From positions 186,001-250,000 of the forward strand of contig NZ_JASZYK010000009.1 of NCBI RefSeq assembly GCF_030317035.1: a stretch of 64,000 bases of DNA, read 5' to 3'. Origin of the DNA: Variovorax sp. J22G73. Its GTDB lineage: Bacteria > Pseudomonadota > Gammaproteobacteria > Burkholderiales > Burkholderiaceae_C. The notes beneath the pieces are model-generated. The model saw nothing but the letters and a program-made list of their open reading frames with translations. It had not been told where the DNA came from and did not search any database. Positions 20,704 to 29,002 of the stretch are shown here, in pieces (within the stretch, counting starts at the first letter, position 1; the number at the start of each line of letters is the position of its first letter). A program made the translations under genes and the position numbers.

Positions 20704-20744
20704 CATGGGATGTCCCTGAGTTGGCCGGCCCGTAAAATCAGAAA

Positions 20745-21746
20745 ATGAGCTCCCGCCCCGCCCCGGCCCCCGTGGTCGACCCCGACGCGATCCTCGCGCG
20801 GGCACGCCTGACTTTCGACATCGAAGCCGAAGCCGTTCTCGGCTTGAAGAGCCGCGTCGGCCCGAGCTTCGTCGAAGCCGTGCGCAAGATCCTCGAGGTG
20901 CGCGGCCGCGTGGTCGTGATGGGCATGGGCAAGAGCGGCCACGTGGGCCGCAAGATTGCCGCCACCCTCGCCTCCACCGGCACGCCGGCGATGTTCGTGC
21001 ACCCGGCCGAGGCCAGCCACGGCGACCTCGGCATGATCAAGGCGGTCGACCTGGTGCTCGCCATTTCGAACAGCGGCGAGGTCGACGAACTCACCGTCAT
21101 CCTGCCGGTCGTCAAGCGCCAGGGCGTGCCCCTGATCGCCATGACCGGTCGCCCCGAATCCACCCTGGCGCGCCACGCCGACATCGTGATCGACGCAGGC
21201 GTGGCCAAGGAAGCCTGCCCGCTCAACCTCGCCCCCACCGCGAGCACCACCGCCCAGATGGCGATGGGCGACGCGCTGGCCGTGGCACTGCTCGACGCGC
21301 GCGGCTTCGGCTCCGAAGACTTCGCGCGCTCGCACCCGGGCGGCGCGCTCGGGCGCAAGCTGCTCACGCACGTGAGCGACGTGATGCGCTCTGGCGACGA
21401 GGTGCCGCGCGTGCCGCCCACGGCGACCATCAGCGAGCTGATGCGCGCCATGAGCATCAAGGGCTTCGGTGCCGCCGCGGTGGTCGAGCCCGACGGCCGC
21501 GCCGCGGGCATCTTCACCGACGGCGACCTGCGCCGCCTGATCGAAGCCGGTGCCGACCTGCGGAGCCCCAAGGCCGCGGAGGTGATGCACCACAACCCGC
21601 GCACCATCCGCGTGGACGCGCTGGCGGTGGAAGCCGCCGAGCTGATGGAGCAATGCGGCATCACCCGCCTGTTCGTGATCGACGGCGCGGGCGTGATCGT
21701 GGGCGCGATCAACACCAACGACCTGATGCGCGCGAAGGTCATCTGA
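20745..21746 (+). CDS. kdsD: D-arabinose 5-phosphate isomerase
   Basis: A 333-residue isomerase that converts ribulose 5-phosphate to arabinose 5-phosphate, the first step toward Kdo in lipopolysaccharide. The SIS domain (VVVMGMGKSGHVGRKIAATL, then AISNSGEVDEL) spans about residues 45-175 and is followed by two CBS domains (from VSDVMRSGDEVPRVPP), as in KdsD. The TGA stop overlaps the kdsC start by one base, and kdsC and lptC follow in a coupled LPS operon. Confidence 0.97.
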   Translation: MSSRPAPAPVVDPDAILARARLTFDIEAEAVLGLKSRVGPSFVEAVRKILEVRGRVVVMGMGKSGHVGRKIAATLASTGTPAMFVHPAEASHGDLGMIKAVDLVLAISNSGEVDELTVILPVVKRQGVPLIAMTGRPESTLARHADIVIDAGVAKEACPLNLAPTASTTAQMAMGDALAVALLDARGFGSEDFARSHPGGALGRKLLTHVSDVMRSGDEVPRVPPTATISELMRAMSIKGFGAAAVVEPDGRAAGIFTDGDLRRLIEAGADLRSPKAAEVMHHNPRTIRVDALAVEAAELMEQCGITRLFVIDGAGVIVGAINTNDLMRAKVI

Positions 21747-22312
21747 TGGCGCTCGACTTCCAGGCCGAGACCCTCATCGCCGCGCAGGACGTGCGCATCG
21801 TTTTCTTCGACATCGACGGCGTGCTGACCGACGGCGGCGTGTACTTCACCGAGCACGGCGAGACGCTCAAGCGCTTCAGCATCCTCGACGGCTACGGCCT
21901 GAAGCTGCTGCGCAAGGCGGGCATCGTGCCGGCGGTGATCACCGGGCGCGACTCCAAGCCGCTGCGCGTGCGCCTGGAGGCGCTGGGCATCGAGCACGTG
22001 CGCTACGGCACCGAAGACAAGCTGCCCGCCGCGCAGGCCATGCTCGACCAGCTGGGCTTCACCTGGGCGCAGGCCGCCGCCATCGGCGACGACTGGCCCG
22101 ACCTGCCCGTGCTCGCGCGCGTCGGCTTCGCGGCGGCGCCGGCCAACGCGCACGCCGAAGTGCGCGGCATCGCACGCTACGTGACCCAGGCGCGCGGCGG
22201 CGAAGGCGCGGCGCGCGAGCTGTGCGACCTGCTGCTCACGGCCTGCGGCCAGTACCGCGCCATGCTCGACGCGGCACTGGGCCGCAGCGATCACCGGGAC
22301 CCGAACACATGA
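21746..22312 (+). CDS. kdsC: 3-deoxy-D-manno-octulosonate 8-phosphate phosphatase
   Basis: A 188-residue HAD-family phosphatase that releases Kdo from Kdo 8-phosphate. Motif I is FFDIDGVLTDGG, the substrate region contains FSILDGYGLKLL, and the last acidic motif is IGDDWPDLPVL, all typical of KdsC (C0-type HAD without a cap). The ATG at 21746 shares one base with the kdsD stop, and the 3' end overlaps lptC by four bases, indicating translational coupling. Confidence 0.97.
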   Translation: MALDFQAETLIAAQDVRIVFFDIDGVLTDGGVYFTEHGETLKRFSILDGYGLKLLRKAGIVPAVITGRDSKPLRVRLEALGIEHVRYGTEDKLPAAQAMLDQLGFTWAQAAAIGDDWPDLPVLARVGFAAAPANAHAEVRGIARYVTQARGGEGAARELCDLLLTACGQYRAMLDAALGRSDHRDPNT

Positions 22313-22968
22313 ACAACGTGAAACGCGCATGGGGCATGGTGCGCGACGTGCTCGATCGCACCACGATCTACCTGCCGATCATCCTGACGGCGGCCGTCGC
22401 GCTCGGCACCTACTGGCTGGTGCGCAACGCCCCCAAGCTGCTGGAGCCCACGGCCAAGGCCGCGCCCACGCACGAGCCCGACTACTTCATGCGCGATTTC
22501 GTCATCAAGAACTTCCTGCCCAACGGCGACCTGAAGAGCGAGCTGCACGGCACCGAAGGCCGCCACTACCCCGACACCGACACCATGGAAGTCGACCAGG
22601 TGCGCGTGCGCTCGGTGTCGCCCGAGGGCCTGGTGACCCGCGCGACGGCCAACCGGGGCCTGTCGAATTCCGACGGCAGCGAGATCCAGCTCTTCGGCAA
22701 CGCCATCGTCATCCGCGACCCGGCCGTGGCGCCCAACGGCACGCCGCTGCCGCGCCTGGAGTTCCGTGGCGAGTTCCTGCATGCCTACGTGGACACCGAG
22801 CGCGTGACCTCCAACAAGCCCGTGACGCTCATTCGCGGCACCGACAAGTTCACCGGCGACACGCTCGACTACGACAACCTGAGCGGCGTGGCCAACCTGA
22901 ACGGGCGTGTGCGCGGGGTTCTGATTCCGTCGGCCGCCGCCGGCCCGGCACCGGCGAAGAAGCGCTGA
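22309..22968 (+). CDS. lptC: LPS export ABC transporter periplasmic protein LptC
   Basis: A 219-residue protein with a single N-terminal membrane anchor (TTIYLPIILTAAVALGTYW) and a periplasmic beta-jellyroll that passes lipopolysaccharide from LptBFG to LptA. DYFMRDFVIKNFLPNGDLKS and the later strands fit LptC (DUF1239). The start at 22309 overlaps the kdsC stop as ATGA. lptA and lptB, which often follow lptC, do not follow here; an SDR gene does. Confidence 0.93.
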   Translation: MNNVKRAWGMVRDVLDRTTIYLPIILTAAVALGTYWLVRNAPKLLEPTAKAAPTHEPDYFMRDFVIKNFLPNGDLKSELHGTEGRHYPDTDTMEVDQVRVRSVSPEGLVTRATANRGLSNSDGSEIQLFGNAIVIRDPAVAPNGTPLPRLEFRGEFLHAYVDTERVTSNKPVTLIRGTDKFTGDTLDYDNLSGVANLNGRVRGVLIPSAAAGPAPAKKR

Positions 22969-22970
22969 AG

Positions 22971-23753
22971 ATGGCTGCATCTCCCCTTGTTTTCATCACC
23001 GGCGCATCGAGCGGCATCGGCCAGGCCATGGCCGCGAGCTTTCATGACGCGGGCTACCGGCTGGCGCTGGTCGCACGCCGCACGGCGGAAATCGAAGCGT
23101 GGGCGCAGGCACGCCACATCGGCGCGGACCGCTACCGCATCTACAGCGCCGACGTGGCGCAGATCGACAGCATCGTGGCCGCCGGCAACGCCTGCATCGC
23201 GCAGCAGGGGCTGCCGGACGTGGTGATCGCCAATGCCGGTATCAGCGTGGGCATCGACACCGCCGAGCGCTCCGACCTCGACGTGCTGACGCAGACCTTC
23301 GCCACCAACAACGTGGGGCTGGCGGCAACCTTCCATCCCTTCGTGAAGGCGATGGTGCAGCGCGGCAGCGGGCGGCTGGTGGGCATCGGCAGCGTGGCGT
23401 CCATTCGCGGGCTGCCGGGGCATGGCGCGTACTGCGCGAGCAAGGCCGGCGTGGTGGCTTATTGCGAAAGCCTGCGTGGCGAGCTGCACGGCAGCGGAGT
23501 CAAGGTGGTCACGCTGTGCCCGGGCTACATCGACACGCCGCTCACGCAGGGCAACCGCTACGGCATGCCCTTTCTCATGCAGCCGCAGGACTTTGCCGCC
23601 CAGGCGCTGCGGGCCATCGAATCGGGCACCAGCTACCGCGTGATTCCGTGGCAGATGGGCGTGATCGCCAAGATCATGCGCATGCTGCCCAATGCCGTGC
23701 TCGACCGGGCGGTGCAGGGGCGCGGGCGCAAGAAGCGCAGCGGGGAAGCCTGA
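22971..23753 (+). CDS. Short-chain dehydrogenase/reductase
   Basis: A 260-residue classical SDR. The cofactor motif is TGASSGIGQ at the N-terminus, with NAG near residue 88, the catalytic Ser in IGSVAS, and the YCASKAG active-site Tyr and Lys. An R-R pair after the second strand (LVARRTAEIEAW) favours NADP(H). The C-terminal segment (GVIAKIMRMLPNAVLDRAVQG) is amphipathic and could touch the membrane. It starts two bases after lptC, so it is probably in the same transcript, but the substrate is unknown. Confidence 0.88.
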   Translation: MAASPLVFITGASSGIGQAMAASFHDAGYRLALVARRTAEIEAWAQARHIGADRYRIYSADVAQIDSIVAAGNACIAQQGLPDVVIANAGISVGIDTAERSDLDVLTQTFATNNVGLAATFHPFVKAMVQRGSGRLVGIGSVASIRGLPGHGAYCASKAGVVAYCESLRGELHGSGVKVVTLCPGYIDTPLTQGNRYGMPFLMQPQDFAAQALRAIESGTSYRVIPWQMGVIAKIMRMLPNAVLDRAVQGRGRKKRSGEA

Positions 23754-23800
23754 AGCCAGGCTGCGCGCTGCATCGGGCCGAACGAAGCGGCCCGCCCATG

Positions 23801-23833
23801 AAAAAAGGCTCCCGAGGAGCCTTTTGTCTTTTT
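23801..23833. terminator. Bidirectional intrinsic terminator
   Basis: An A-run (23801-23806), the stem GGCTCC/GGAGCC (23807-23812 and 23816-23821), and TTTT followed by another T-run give a terminator usable from both sides. It separates the rightward SDR and the leftward RNA-binding protein gene. Confidence 0.85.
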
Positions 23834-23853
23834 GTGCGTTGGAGTTGCAGGGC

Positions 23854-24414
23854 TCAGTAGCCGCTGTTGCCGCCGCCGCCGTAGCCACCGCCACCACCGC
23901 CGCTGCGACCACCGCCGCCACCGCCACGGGGGCCGGCGCCGTAGGGGCTGCGGAAACCGCCATCGCCACCACCGCCGCCGCCACCACTGCGGCCACCGCC
24001 GCCGCCGTAGCCGCCACCACCGGAACGGCCACCGCCGCCACCGCTGCGATCGCCGCCACCACCACCGTAGCCACCACCGCCGCCGCCGTAGCCACCGCCA
24101 CCACCGCCGCCATAACCGCCGCCGCCACCACCATAGCCGCCGCCACCGCTGCGCGGGGGACGTGCCTCCATGGGACGTGCTTCGTTGACGACGACGCTGC
24201 GGCCGCCCAGGGGCTGGCCGTTCATGCCGTTGATGGCTGCCTGTGCTTCCGCGTCACTGCCCATCTCGACGAAGCCGAAGCCCTTCGAGCGGCCGGTATC
24301 ACGTTCCATCATGACCTTGGCGCTGGTCACCGCGCCGAACTGCCCGAAAGCCTGTTCGAGATCTCCATCGCGCACCGAGTAAGGCAGGTTGCCCACGTAC
24401 AGTTTGTTGCCCAT
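23854..24414 (-). CDS. Glycine-rich RNA-binding protein (RRM)
   Basis: A 186-residue protein with one RNA recognition motif (RNP2 LYVGNL at residues 5-10, RNP1 KGFGFVEM near 46) followed by about 95 residues of GGYGGGGG repeats with interspersed Arg and Ser (RSGG). The start at 24414 (MGNKLYVGNLPYSV) has an AGGAG site just upstream; the open frame extends 20 codons further without support. This is the layout of cyanobacterial and proteobacterial cold-inducible RBPs and plant GRPs, suggesting RNA binding with a low-complexity, possibly condensate-forming tail. Confidence 0.92.
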   Translation of the reverse strand: MGNKLYVGNLPYSVRDGDLEQAFGQFGAVTSAKVMMERDTGRSKGFGFVEMGSDAEAQAAINGMNGQPLGGRSVVVNEARPMEARPPRSGGGGYGGGGGGYGGGGGGGYGGGGGGYGGGGGDRSGGGGGRSGGGGYGGGGGRSGGGGGGGDGGFRSPYGAGPRGGGGGGRSGGGGGGYGGGGNSGY

Positions 24415-24682
24415 CAAGGGACTCCTATAAACACACACCAAGAAAAGCGATGGAGTCCCGAAAGCATCACTCAAACGAGAGCCGTCGAGTCGCGCGAAAC
24501 TGACCGATCACCGAACTGTCTCCCCACCAAAATGAAGAGGGAGGCTCGTGCATTATGGGTGAAATATTTGAAAAGCAAGCGGGAATTTGCGTCTTGAGGT
24601 AGCACCTGTGAAAACGCCTGGAAAGCTAGCGTTCGCTTACAAAAACTAAGAATGCGCGGGCACTGCCTGTAGAATTCCGCCC

Positions 24683-24858
24683 GTCATTGGGGAGTAGCCG
24701 CCTTCCGATCTGCGAGAAGGGCCCGCGTCAACAGACTTGTCCTGCCCCACACGGGACATGGCGCGTGCAGTGAACACACCTGGCGAGACCTTTGACCATG
24801 CAATTTCGGAAATATGGCCGAAGGGTTGCATGGTCAATTGCGTCCTTCGGCCCAAGGA
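24683..24858 (+). ncRNA. yybP-ykoY manganese riboswitch
   Basis: The leader of the GDT1-family gene has both conserved blocks of the yybP-ykoY motif, GGGGAGTAG at 24689-24697 and GAGACCTTTGAC at 24785-24796. The basal stem pairs GTCA..GG (24683-24690) with CC..TGAC (24789-24796). The platform has three competing elements: a 12-pair stem (24792-24803 with 24826-24837) that takes over the basal-stem bases, a 9-pair stem (24816-24824 with 24844-24852), and a short CCTT/AAGG hairpin (24844-24847 with 24854-24857) that hides the AAGGA ribosome site. This fits manganese switching translation on. No T-tract terminator is seen. Confidence 0.85.
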
Positions 24859-24871
24859 ACCCCACGTCATC

Positions 24872-25435
24872 ATGGAAGCTTTTCTCGTTGCAACCGGCGT
24901 AGTTGCGCTCGCCGAAATGGGCGACAAGACCCAACTCCTGGCCCTCTTGCTCGCAGCCCGTTTCAGGAAACCCTGGCCCATCGTGCTCGGCATCTTTGCC
25001 GCCACCATCATCAACCACGCGCTCGCGGGCGCGGTCGGCAACTACATCACGCGCTGGCTCGGGCCCGAGGTGCTGCGCTGGATTCTTGGCGGCTCGTTCA
25101 TCGCCATGGCGGTGTGGATGCTCATTCCCGACAAGCTCGACGACGACGACGCCCCGGGCGTGTCGAAGTTCGGCGTGTTCGGCACCACCGTCATCGCCTT
25201 CTTCCTGGCCGAGATGGGCGACAAGACGCAGATTGCCACCGTCATGCTGGCCGCGCGCTTCACGCACGACTACTTCTGGGTGGTGGCCGGCACCACGCTG
25301 GGCATGATGCTGGCCAACGCGCCGGTGGTATGGCTGGGCGAGAAGATCGTGCGGCGCGTGCCGATCAAGCTGGTGCACGCCATCTCGGCGGCCATCTTCC
25401 TGGTGCTGGGCGTGATCATGATCGTCGGCTGGTAG
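24872..25435 (+). CDS. TMEM165/GDT1 (UPF0016) family Mn2+ exporter
   Basis: A 187-residue membrane protein with six hydrophobic segments and two copies of the E-x-G-D-K-T motif (ALAEMGDKTQLLALLLAARF and FLAEMGDKTQIATVMLAARF) that defines the UPF0016/GDT1 cation transporter family. A bacterial member, MneA of Vibrio cholerae, exports manganese. The start at 24872 (MEAFLVATGVVALAEMGDKT) directly precedes the first helix; the upstream in-frame codons lie in the riboswitch. The manganese riboswitch supports the manganese-export role. Confidence 0.92.
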   Translation: MEAFLVATGVVALAEMGDKTQLLALLLAARFRKPWPIVLGIFAATIINHALAGAVGNYITRWLGPEVLRWILGGSFIAMAVWMLIPDKLDDDDAPGVSKFGVFGTTVIAFFLAEMGDKTQIATVMLAARFTHDYFWVVAGTTLGMMLANAPVVWLGEKIVRRVPIKLVHAISAAIFLVLGVIMIVGW

Positions 25436-25473
25436 TGGCTGCCCATTGAAGGACGGGGCGATATACTGCCCCT

Positions 25474-25527
25474 CGCGCCGATTTGCTACAGCTTGCGGGC
25501 GCTTTATAAATCCAGCTAAAGACAGGC
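25474..25527 (+). ncRNA. SAM-II-like riboswitch upstream of metX
   Basis: The leader resembles the SAM-II (metA/SAM-alpha) aptamer: a stem GCGCC (25475-25479) with GGCGC (25498-25502), a loop with GATTTG and GCTTGC, then TATAAAT and GCTAAAG, in the same order and spacing as known examples. AGCT at 25490-25493 can pair with AGCT at 25514-25517 as the pseudoknot. A -10-like TATACT at 25462-25467 would start transcription at the aptamer. It sits just before an intrinsic terminator and metX, the usual SAM-II target. It also partly resembles a dispersed Comamonadaceae element, hence moderate confidence. Confidence 0.65.
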
Positions 25528-25534
25528 GCGGCAG

Positions 25535-25567
25535 ACCCGGCTCGTTTTTGGCGAGGCCGGGTTTTTT
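25535..25567 (+). terminator. Intrinsic terminator abutting the metX start
   Basis: ACCCGGCTCG (25535-25544) pairs with CGAG-G-CCGGG (25552-25561, one bulged G) round a TTTTTGG loop, followed by six T (25562-25567). The T-run ends five bases before the metX ATG at 25573, leaving no space for a normal Shine-Dalgarno outside the stem. With the SAM-II-like element in front it is probably an attenuator. Confidence 0.85.
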
Positions 25568-25572
25568 CATTC

Positions 25573-26751
25573 ATGTCGTCCTTGTCTTCCGTGTCGTCAT
25601 CTCCACCCTTGGTCGTCACCCCGCAGTCGATGCAGTTCGCGGGCCCCCTGGCCTTGCGCAGCGGCGCATCGATCAGCGACTACACGCTCGCCTACGAAAC
25701 CTACGGCACCCTGAACGCCGACCGCAGCAACGCGGTGCTGGTGTGCCATGCGCTCAACGCCTCGCACCACGTGGCCGGCGTGTACCAGGGCCAGGCCCGC
25801 TCCGAGGGCTGGTGGGACAACATGGTGGGCCCGGGCAAGCCGGTGGACACCGAGCGCTTCTTCGTCATCGGCGTGAACAACCTCGGCTCCTGCTTCGGCT
25901 CGACCGGTCCGATGCACGTCAACCCCGCCACCGGCCGCGTCTACGGCGCCGACTTTCCGGTGGTCACGGTCGAAGACTGGGTCGACGCCCAGGCCGTGCT
26001 GCTCGACGCGCTCGGCATCCAGACCCTGGCCGCGGTGATGGGCGGCAGCCTGGGCGGCATGCAGGCGCTGTCGTGGACGTTGCAGTACCCGCAGCGCGTG
26101 CGCCACGCCGTGGTGGTGGCCAGCGCGCCCAACCTCACGGCCGAGAACATCGCCTTCAACGAGGTGGCGCGCCGCGCCATCGTGACCGACCCCGACTTCC
26201 ACGGCGGCCACTTCTACGAGCACGGCGTCGTGCCCAAGCGCGGCCTGCGCATCGCACGAATGATCGGCCACATCACCTACCTGAGCGACGACGTGATGAA
26301 CGCCAAGTTCGGCCGCATCCTGCGCAGCGCCGTCGAGGGAGAAGCGGCGGCGCTCGACTACCGCTACTCCACGCAGGACGTGGAGTTCCAGATCGAGAGC
26401 TACCTGCGCTACCAGGGCGACAAGTTCAGCGAGTACTTCGACGCCAACACCTACCTGCTGATCACCCGTGCGCTCGACTACTTCGACCCCGCGCGCAGCC
26501 ACGGCGGCCTGCTGAGCACCGCGTTCGCGCGGGCCACGGCCAAGTTCCTGCTCGTGAGCTTCAAGACCGACTGGCGCTTCTCGCCCGCGCGCAGCCGCGA
26601 GCTCGTGAAGGCGCTGCTGGACAACCGCCGCAACGTGAGCTACGCCGAAATCGACGCGCCGCACGGCCACGACGCCTTCCTGCTCGACGACGTGCGCTAC
26701 ATGGGCGTGGTGCGCTCCTACTTCGAGCGCGTGGCCAAGGAGTTTCAATGA
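25573..26751 (+). CDS. metX: Homoserine O-acetyl/succinyltransferase MetX
   Basis: A 392-residue alpha/beta-hydrolase-fold enzyme that activates homoserine by O-acylation for methionine synthesis. The nucleophile Ser159 lies in GGSLGGMQ, with Asp333 (in TDWRFSP) and His366 (in HGHDAF) completing the likely triad, and [12 protein letters not shown] forms part of the substrate site. The acyl donor (acetyl- or succinyl-CoA) cannot be set from the sequence alone. The start is the ATG at 25573, right after the terminator. It overlaps metW by four bases, the standard MetX-MetW pair. Confidence 0.95.
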   Translation: MSSLSSVSSSPPLVVTPQSMQFAGPLALRSGASISDYTLAYETYGTLNADRSNAVLVCHALNASHHVAGVYQGQARSEGWWDNMVGPGKPVDTERFFVIGVNNLGSCFGSTGPMHVNPATGRVYGADFPVVTVEDWVDAQAVLLDALGIQTLAAVMGGSLGGMQALSWTLQYPQRVRHAVVVASAPNLTAENIAFNEVARRAIVTDPDFHGGHFYEHGVVPKRGLRIARMIGHITYLSDDVMNAKFGRILRSAVEGEAAALDYRYSTQDVEFQIESYLRYQGDKFSEYFDANTYLLITRALDYFDPARSHGGLLSTAFARATAKFLLVSFKTDWRFSPARSRELVKALLDNRRNVSYAEIDAPHGHDAFLLDDVRYMGVVRSYFERVAKEFQ

Positions 26752-27338
26752 GCGATCTCGACCACCAGCGGCTCATCGCCGAACTCGTTCCCCAGGGCTC
26801 GCGCGTGCTCGACCTCGGCTGCGGCGACGGCGCCCTGCTCGACCTGCTGCAGCGCGAGCGCGGCTGCACCGGCTACGGCGTGGAAATTGCCGACGGCAAC
26901 GTGCTGCAGTGCATTCGCCGCGGCGTCGACGTGATCCAGCTCAACCTCGACGAAGGCCTCGCGATGTTCGACGACGCCTCGTTCGACGTGGTGCTGCAGA
27001 TCGACACGCTGCAGCACTTGCGCAATGCCGAGGTGATGCTGCGCGAGACCGCGCGCGTGGGCCGCACCGGCATCGTGGCCTTCCCCAACTTCGCGCACTG
27101 GCCCAACCGGCTGAGCATCGCGCGCGGCCGCATGCCCGTGACGCGTCGGCTGCCCTACCAGTGGTACGACACGCCCAACATCCGCGTGGGCACCTTCAAG
27201 GACTTCGAGGTGCTGGCCGGCAAGAACAACCTGCGCGTGCTCGATGCCTTCGGCCTGCAGAACGGGCGCGACGTGCGCTGGCTGCCCAACGCGCGCGCCA
27301 GCACGGCGGTGTTCAGGTTCGAGCGCGGCGGCAGCTGA
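26748..27338 (+). CDS. metW: Methionine biosynthesis protein MetW
   Basis: A 196-residue class I methyltransferase-fold protein needed with MetX for homoserine acylation in several proteobacteria. The AdoMet-binding motif is [16 protein letters not shown] near residues 18-33, then an acidic strand end ([11 protein letters not shown]), with the MetW-typical [11 protein letters not shown] and [13 protein letters not shown]. It starts within the metX stop (ATGA overlap), so translation is coupled and the two proteins are made together, under the putative SAM-II control. Confidence 0.95.
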   Translation: MSDLDHQRLIAELVPQGSRVLDLGCGDGALLDLLQRERGCTGYGVEIADGNVLQCIRRGVDVIQLNLDEGLAMFDDASFDVVLQIDTLQHLRNAEVMLRETARVGRTGIVAFPNFAHWPNRLSIARGRMPVTRRLPYQWYDTPNIRVGTFKDFEVLAGKNNLRVLDAFGLQNGRDVRWLPNARASTAVFRFERGGS

Positions 27339-27357
27339 GCCCGCTTCGCCGCCCGCG

Positions 27358-27945
27358 ATGAGCTTCACGCTGGCAGGGCCGGTCCACAGCGACCTGCTCA
27401 TCAAGAAGAGCCGCTTCATCGGCTGCGTGCAGCCGGTGGCCGACCGCGCGGCCGCGCTGGCCGTGGTTGCTTCGCTGCGCGCCGAACACCCGGCGGCCGC
27501 GCATGTCTGCTGGGCCCTGATGGCCGGCGGCCAGTCGGCCGCGAACGACGACGGCGAGCCCGGCGGCACCGCCGGCCGGCCGATGCTCGAGGTGCTGCGC
27601 CACCAGCAGGTCGAAGGCGCGCTCGCGACGGTGGTGCGGTATTTCGGTGGCGTGAAGCTGGGCGCGGGCGGCCTCGTGCGGGCCTACACCGATGCGGTCG
27701 CGCAGGCGCTGCTCGGCACCACGCTCGTGCCGCTGGTGCGCCTGCGCAGCGTGCGCTGCACGGTGGCCTATGCGCTCGAGGGGCTGGTGCGCAGGGAGCT
27801 CGCCGCGGCGGGCGCGGTGCTCGAGAGCGTGGCGCACGGCGACGACGTGGCCTTCGCCTTTTCGCTGCCCGAGCCCGATGCGGATGCGTTCATCGCTCGC
27901 CTCGGCGACGCTGCGCAAGGGCGCGCCGCCTGGCCGCGGGAGTGA
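27358..27945 (+). CDS. YigZ/IMPACT family protein (UPF0029)
   Basis: A 195-residue protein of the YigZ/IMPACT family. The signature GEPGGTAGRPMLEVLRHQ and VVRYFGGVKLGAGGLVRAY are both present, with the usual KSRFIG near the start. Bacterial YigZ is poorly understood, possibly tied to translation or stress control by analogy with yeast and mammalian IMPACT. Its 3' end overlaps the ion channel gene on the opposite strand by 56 bp. It follows metW by 19 bp and may be in the metXW transcript. Confidence 0.9.
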   Translation: MSFTLAGPVHSDLLIKKSRFIGCVQPVADRAAALAVVASLRAEHPAAAHVCWALMAGGQSAANDDGEPGGTAGRPMLEVLRHQQVEGALATVVRYFGGVKLGAGGLVRAYTDAVAQALLGTTLVPLVRLRSVRCTVAYALEGLVRRELAAAGAVLESVAHGDDVAFAFSLPEPDADAFIARLGDAAQGRAAWPRE

Positions 27946-28864
27946 TGCGCTTGGCCGGCACGGCAGGCACCGCAGGTGGGGGCGGCGTCATCGACAGGAT
28001 GCCGCGCGAGGCAATCGGCACGGACACCGATCCAGACCCGGGCAGCGCTTCGTCGTCGGGCCCACGCCGCGCCATCTCGGCCGTCACGATGCCGGTCGGC
28101 ACCGCCAGCACGCCCCAGCCCAGCAGCATCATCACCGAGGCGATCGCGCGGCCCAGGTCGGTCTTGGGCACCAGGTCGCCGAAGCCCACGGTGGCCATGG
28201 TCGAGATGGCCCAGTAGATGGCCACCGGAATGCTGGTGAAGCCGTGCTGCGGCCCTTCGACCACGTACATCAGCGTGCCCATCACCAGCACCACCAGCAT
28301 CACGAAACCGACGAACACCGTGATCTTGCGGCGGCTCGCATGCACCGCCGACACCAGCGCGCGGTACTCTTCCGAGTAGCGCGACAGCTTGAAGATGCGG
28401 AACACCCGCAGCAGCCGCAGGATGCGCACGTCGATCAGGTACGCGAGCCCCGGCGTGAGCACCGCCAGGAAGGTCGGCAGCAGCGCGAGCAGGTCGATCA
28501 CGCCGTAGAAGCTGCCCGCATAGCGCGCGGGCCGTTTCACGCACAGCAGCCGACCGATGTACTCGAGCGTGAAGAGCGCGGTGAACACCCATTCGAGCAC
28601 GCCGAACACATGGCCGAAGCGCAGATGGATGGCCTGCACGCTGTCGAGGATGACCACGCCCACGCTGGTGACGATCACCGCGATCAGCATCAGGTCGAAG
28701 AGCCGCCCCAGGCGCGATTCCGATTCGAAGATCACCGAGAACAGGCTGCGGCGCCAGCCGTGCTCGGGCTTGCCGAAACGCGCGTCGCCAAGGGCCGCGT
28801 CGGGCGCGATGGCCGCGGGGATGTTGGCGGAGATCGATGCTGTATTGCGCGAGGGGGTCGTCAT
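27890..28864 (-). CDS. Voltage-gated potassium channel-like ion transporter
   Basis: A 324-residue six-helix channel subunit. Residues about 45-165 contain four spans with a voltage-sensor-like S4 (RILRLLRVFRIFKLSRY), then S5, a pore loop with the potassium selectivity filter TVGFGD near residue 223, and S6 (VMMLLGWGVLAVPTGIVTAEMA). A Pro/Ala- and Arg-rich C-terminal tail follows, and this tail is encoded by the part overlapping the convergent YigZ gene. No RCK or cyclic-nucleotide domain is attached. Potassium selectivity is inferred from the filter. Confidence 0.9.
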   Translation of the reverse strand: MTTPSRNTASISANIPAAIAPDAALGDARFGKPEHGWRRSLFSVIFESESRLGRLFDLMLIAVIVTSVGVVILDSVQAIHLRFGHVFGVLEWVFTALFTLEYIGRLLCVKRPARYAGSFYGVIDLLALLPTFLAVLTPGLAYLIDVRILRLLRVFRIFKLSRYSEEYRALVSAVHASRRKITVFVGFVMLVVLVMGTLMYVVEGPQHGFTSIPVAIYWAISTMATVGFGDLVPKTDLGRAIASVMMLLGWGVLAVPTGIVTAEMARRGPDDEALPGSGSVSVPIASRGILSMTPPPPAVPAVPAKRITPAARRRALAQRRRGER

Positions 28865-29002
28865 CTGCCTTGGTTTCGGGTCTACTGGAAAGCCATTGTC
28901 GGCGGCGTATATCGTCTTACTCGGTTACGCCTCTTGCGCAATGAAGTACGGCAGGCCGCAAGTGCGTTCTTACGATAGTCCCTTTCCTTGAGGAGCTCCC
29001 CA

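Noticed and set aside
20721-20748. Promoter giving a leaderless kdsD transcript (TAAAAT at 20733)
   Set aside because: The -10-like hexamer is well placed, but no -35 is present at a proper distance, so I could not support it.
18672-21653. A 993-codon frame extending the antiporter across kdsD
   Set aside because: The extra N-terminal part is antisense to kdsD and has no membrane or domain features; the antiporter starts at 20657.
23860-24170. GC-rich repeat array resembling CRISPR or a minisatellite
   Set aside because: The repeats are GGY/GGG codons of the glycine-rich RRM protein, in frame and without unique spacers.
24737-24871. In-frame N-terminal extension of the GDT1-family protein
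   Set aside because: The 45 extra codons lie inside the manganese riboswitch and have no hydrophobic or conserved features; the ATG at 24872 directly precedes the first helix.
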